Origin: Chloroflexota bacterium | GTDB lineage: Bacteria > Chloroflexota > Anaerolineae > Thermoflexales > Thermoflexaceae | Direction of reading: 5' to 3' | Length of the DNA: 6,248 nt | Assembly: GCA_030550075.1 (NCBI GenBank) | Contig: JAUQQB010000173.1 | Span: 1 to 6,248 of the forward strand | In this document: positions 4,633 through 6,248 of the stretch, piece by piece | Numbering within the stretch: the first letter of the stretch is position 1 | Layout of the letters: each line of letters starts with the position of its first letter | The notes under the pieces: generated by a model | What the model was told of the DNA's origin: nothing | Database searches by the model: none | The model's input: only the letters and a program-made list of their open reading frames with translations | Translations under genes and position numbers: made by a program

Positions 4633-5847
4633 CTATGGCACCGGGCTCTCCACCCACTGTCGGGGATCCACTGGGATCCCCCGCACCCGGATTTCCCAGT
4701 GCAGATGAGCGCCTGTGGAGAGACCCGTGTTCCCCACATAGCCCAGCAAATCCCCCGCCTTCACCGATTGCCCGGACCGAATCGCCACCGCGCTCAAATG
4801 CCAGTAACCACTGCATACCCCCCAGCCATGCCGAAGGATCACCGCGTTGCCCCGCACGATCAACGGTTCTGCCAAAGCGACGAGGCCCTCGGCCGGGGCA
4901 TAGACCGGCGTCCCTGTGGTTCCTCGCAGATCCAGCCCTTCGTGGTAGCTGGAATACGGTCCCCCATTGTAAGATCGGCGGGTGCCAAAAGGAGAGGTCA
5001 CCTGAGGATTCTCCACCGGATACCGGAAGAGGCCGTTCCAGCGCCGCTCCGGTTCAAAGGGTGTGCAGGCGGCCAGGACCTTCTCCCGTTCCTCCTGGAT
5101 CAGTTTGGGATCCAGCAGGTTCTGACGATCCGGCGGCAACCGGATGGCCTCCCGCCCGTAAGGCCCGGCGACCACCCGTACCTGGAGGTTTACGTTCACG
5201 GTCCGACCCTCGGAGCTGCGGGCGGTGATCGTCAGCGGATACACCCCGGGGGCCTGCATCGCCGGCACAGCGAGCAGCCCTTCGCCTCCAGCCTCCGTCG
5301 AGGCTAGGGGATAGTTCACGCCCAGGAAGGCCGCCTGCAGGGTGGCTGGCTGGGAGAGACGGACGCGCAATGGGAACACCCGCCCCTGGATGGCCGCGGC
5401 AGGACCAACCTGGATCTCCACAAAGGGTGAAGGCCATGCCGTTGGAGCCCCAGGAGCTTCCTCCGGGATTCGAAGAACTTGCCCCACAAAGATACGGCTC
5501 GGGTTGTTCAGGCCGTTTAGGGCCATCAGGCGTTCCACGGTGGTGCCATAGCGCAGCGCAATGCGGTAAAGGGTCTCCCCGGGTTGAACGATGTGAACCT
5601 GTCCAGGGGAGGGGACGGAAGCGCCAGCGGGGATGATGAGGACCTGACCCACATAGATCAGGTTAGGGTTTGTCAGGCCATTGGCCTCTACGATCGCCCC
5701 CACCGTGGTTCCAAAGCGCGTGGCGATGCGGGTGAGGGTGTCCCCGGGTTGCACTGTGTAGCGAACCGGCTCCTGGGCAAACGCCGGCCGGGTCAGGGCG
5801 ATCGCCAGGGCCAGACCGATCAGGGCGCTCCACCATCCTCGTGCCAT
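4633..5847 (-). CDS. Secreted LysM-LysM-M23 family metalloendopeptidase
   Basis: A 404-residue exported cell-wall enzyme. A signal peptide (residues 1-24, hydrophobic core LIGLALAIAL, probable cleavage after AFA) precedes two LysM peptidoglycan-binding domains (about 28-72 and 84-127). Both carry the YTVQPGDTL/HIVQPGETL opening and NGLxNPxxIxVGQVLxIP ending. A middle beta-rich segment (about 140-228) resembles an Ig-like spacer, and an M23 (lysostaphin/NlpD-type) domain follows (about 275-400). Zinc-ligand and catalytic candidates are H302 and D306 in HEGLD, H350 in GYWHLS, and H381 and H383 in HLHWEI, so the site looks intact. C261 and C345 might form a disulphide. Expected role: cleavage of peptide cross-links during growth or division, or remodelling. 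GGAGG (5855-5859) lies 7 nt before the ATG. The start overlaps the end of the DUF192 gene by 28 bp, suggesting translational coupling. Confidence 0.95.
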   Translation of the reverse strand: MARGWWSALIGLALAIALTRPAFAQEPVRYTVQPGDTLTRIATRFGTTVGAIVEANGLTNPNLIYVGQVLIIPAGASVPSPGQVHIVQPGETLYRIALRYGTTVERLMALNGLNNPSRIFVGQVLRIPEEAPGAPTAWPSPFVEIQVGPAAAIQGRVFPLRVRLSQPATLQAAFLGVNYPLASTEAGGEGLLAVPAMQAPGVYPLTITARSSEGRTVNVNLQVRVVAGPYGREAIRLPPDRQNLLDPKLIQEEREKVLAACTPFEPERRWNGLFRYPVENPQVTSPFGTRRSYNGGPYSSYHEGLDLRGTTGTPVYAPAEGLVALAEPLIVRGNAVILRHGWGVCSGYWHLSAVAIRSGQSVKAGDLLGYVGNTGLSTGAHLHWEIRVRGIPVDPRQWVESPVP

Positions 5848-6194
5848 ATCCAGACCTCCCCTGTGCGGGCATGGGCCAGCAGATCCACCGGCCCTTCGAT
5901 CAGATAACGGGCGGGGCGAGGCGGGATGTAAATTCGGAAAGATCGGGCTTCCACAGCGTGGACGATCCGCCCGGCTTCATCCAGCCAGATCGCCGCAATG
6001 GGGAAAAAAACGAAGAACATATGGATGGCTGTCTCCCACCGTCCAGACCGTGGGAACATGAAGAAAAGACCTTCGTTCTCTTTTAATGCCCGGCGGAACA
6101 TCAACCCGCGCCCGCGGCACCACCACGAGCGACAGGGGCGCAACCGGGCCAGCAGTTGCCCTTCCCGGTTATAGAGAAGGATCTGCGGGGCCAT
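5820..6194 (-). CDS. DUF192 family protein
   Basis: A 124-residue protein of the DUF192 family, whose biochemical role is not established. The conserved signature is present: RGLMFRRALKENEGLFFMFP (28-47, matching the usual RGLMFR..L..deGMLFvFp), then a hydrophobic strand AIHMFFVFFPIAAIWLDEAGRIV (56-78). In that strand the more usual FWMKNT.IPLDI is replaced by a variant. A C-terminal ARYLIEGPVDLL (95-106) is also typical. There is no convincing signal peptide, although many DUF192 proteins are exported. The ATG at 6194 is preferred; in-frame GTG (6203) and TTG (6206) are possible, and no Shine-Dalgarno sequence precedes any of them. The 3' end contains the ribosome binding site and first codons of the M23 peptidase gene, so the two form a tight pair. 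Confidence 0.87.
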   Translation of the reverse strand: MAPQILLYNREGQLLARLRPCRSWWCRGRGLMFRRALKENEGLFFMFPRSGRWETAIHMFFVFFPIAAIWLDEAGRIVHAVEARSFRIYIPPRPARYLIEGPVDLLAHARTGEVWIWHEDGGAP

Positions 6195-6212
6195 TCTATG
6201 CACCAATAAGAT

Positions 6213-6228
6213 TAGGAGTTACGCGGTT
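6213..6228 (-). repeat. Repeated gene-upstream motif, copy before the DUF192 gene
   Basis: Read on the minus strand it is AACCGCGTAACTCCTA, 15 of 16 identical to 61-76. Eighteen nucleotides separate it from the DUF192 ATG, and there is no Shine-Dalgarno sequence between. The AT-rich TAATCTTATT just after it might serve as the -10 region. A promoter role is inferred. Confidence 0.5.
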
Positions 6229-6248
6229 CGTTTCCCATGGGGGCTTTG

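Noticed and set aside
4381..5307. Long plus-strand frames opposite the M23 peptidase (also 4527-5228)
   Set aside because: Pro/Arg/Ser-rich translations with no domain, antisense to a gene with intact catalytic motifs.
61..6228. The whole window as a transposon bounded by the inverted motif at 61-76 and 6213-6228
   Set aside because: No transposase or target-site duplication is seen, the genes are housekeeping-like, and a third internal copy also sits before a gene, so a gene-upstream element explains the pattern better.

Overview
The window is GC-rich bacterial DNA with compact gene packing. It is most like a thermophilic member of the Chloroflexota (Anaerolineae/Thermoflexia type). That assignment is an inference from three protein styles: a single-pass membrane protein with a Pro/Thr (TPTPTP) linker ending in an SH3-like domain, a secreted double-LysM M23 peptidase, and a compact GH57/DUF3536 protein. 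No rRNA, tRNA, CRISPR array, transposase or phage gene is visible.

Layout. A G-rich tract (7-33), a short motif (61-76) and a hairpin-rich leader precede one plus-strand gene, a GH57-type glycoside hydrolase with a DUF3536 C-terminus (226-1620, TTG start). It converges on a block of five minus-strand genes. In their own direction of transcription these are: a DUF192 protein (6194-5820), a secreted LysM-LysM-M23 endopeptidase overlapping it (5847-4633), a 348-bp non-coding region full of inverted repeats, a membrane-anchored SH3-like protein (4284-3796), a 163-bp spacer with a terminator-like hairpin and probable promoter, a MATE-family efflux transporter (3632-2232), and a single-domain TsaA/TrmO-like protein (2180-1731).

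How the genes fit together. DUF192 and the peptidase look translationally coupled. The peptidase and the SH3-like protein both act at or outside the membrane, giving a loose cell-envelope theme. MATE and TsaA are 51 bp apart and may be co-transcribed, with no obvious functional link. Nothing here forms a recognisable defence, biosynthetic or mobile system, and the genes themselves are ordinary.

The best non-coding signals are two. First, a 16-bp motif (AACTGCGTAACTCCTA-like) occurs three times, each time upstream of a gene and in the same orientation relative to it; in two cases it lies 18-19 nt from a start codon that lacks a Shine-Dalgarno sequence. Second, the 348-bp spacer between the peptidase and the SH3-like gene holds four inverted repeats and a degenerate direct repeat, resembling a decayed intergenic repeat or MITE-like element.
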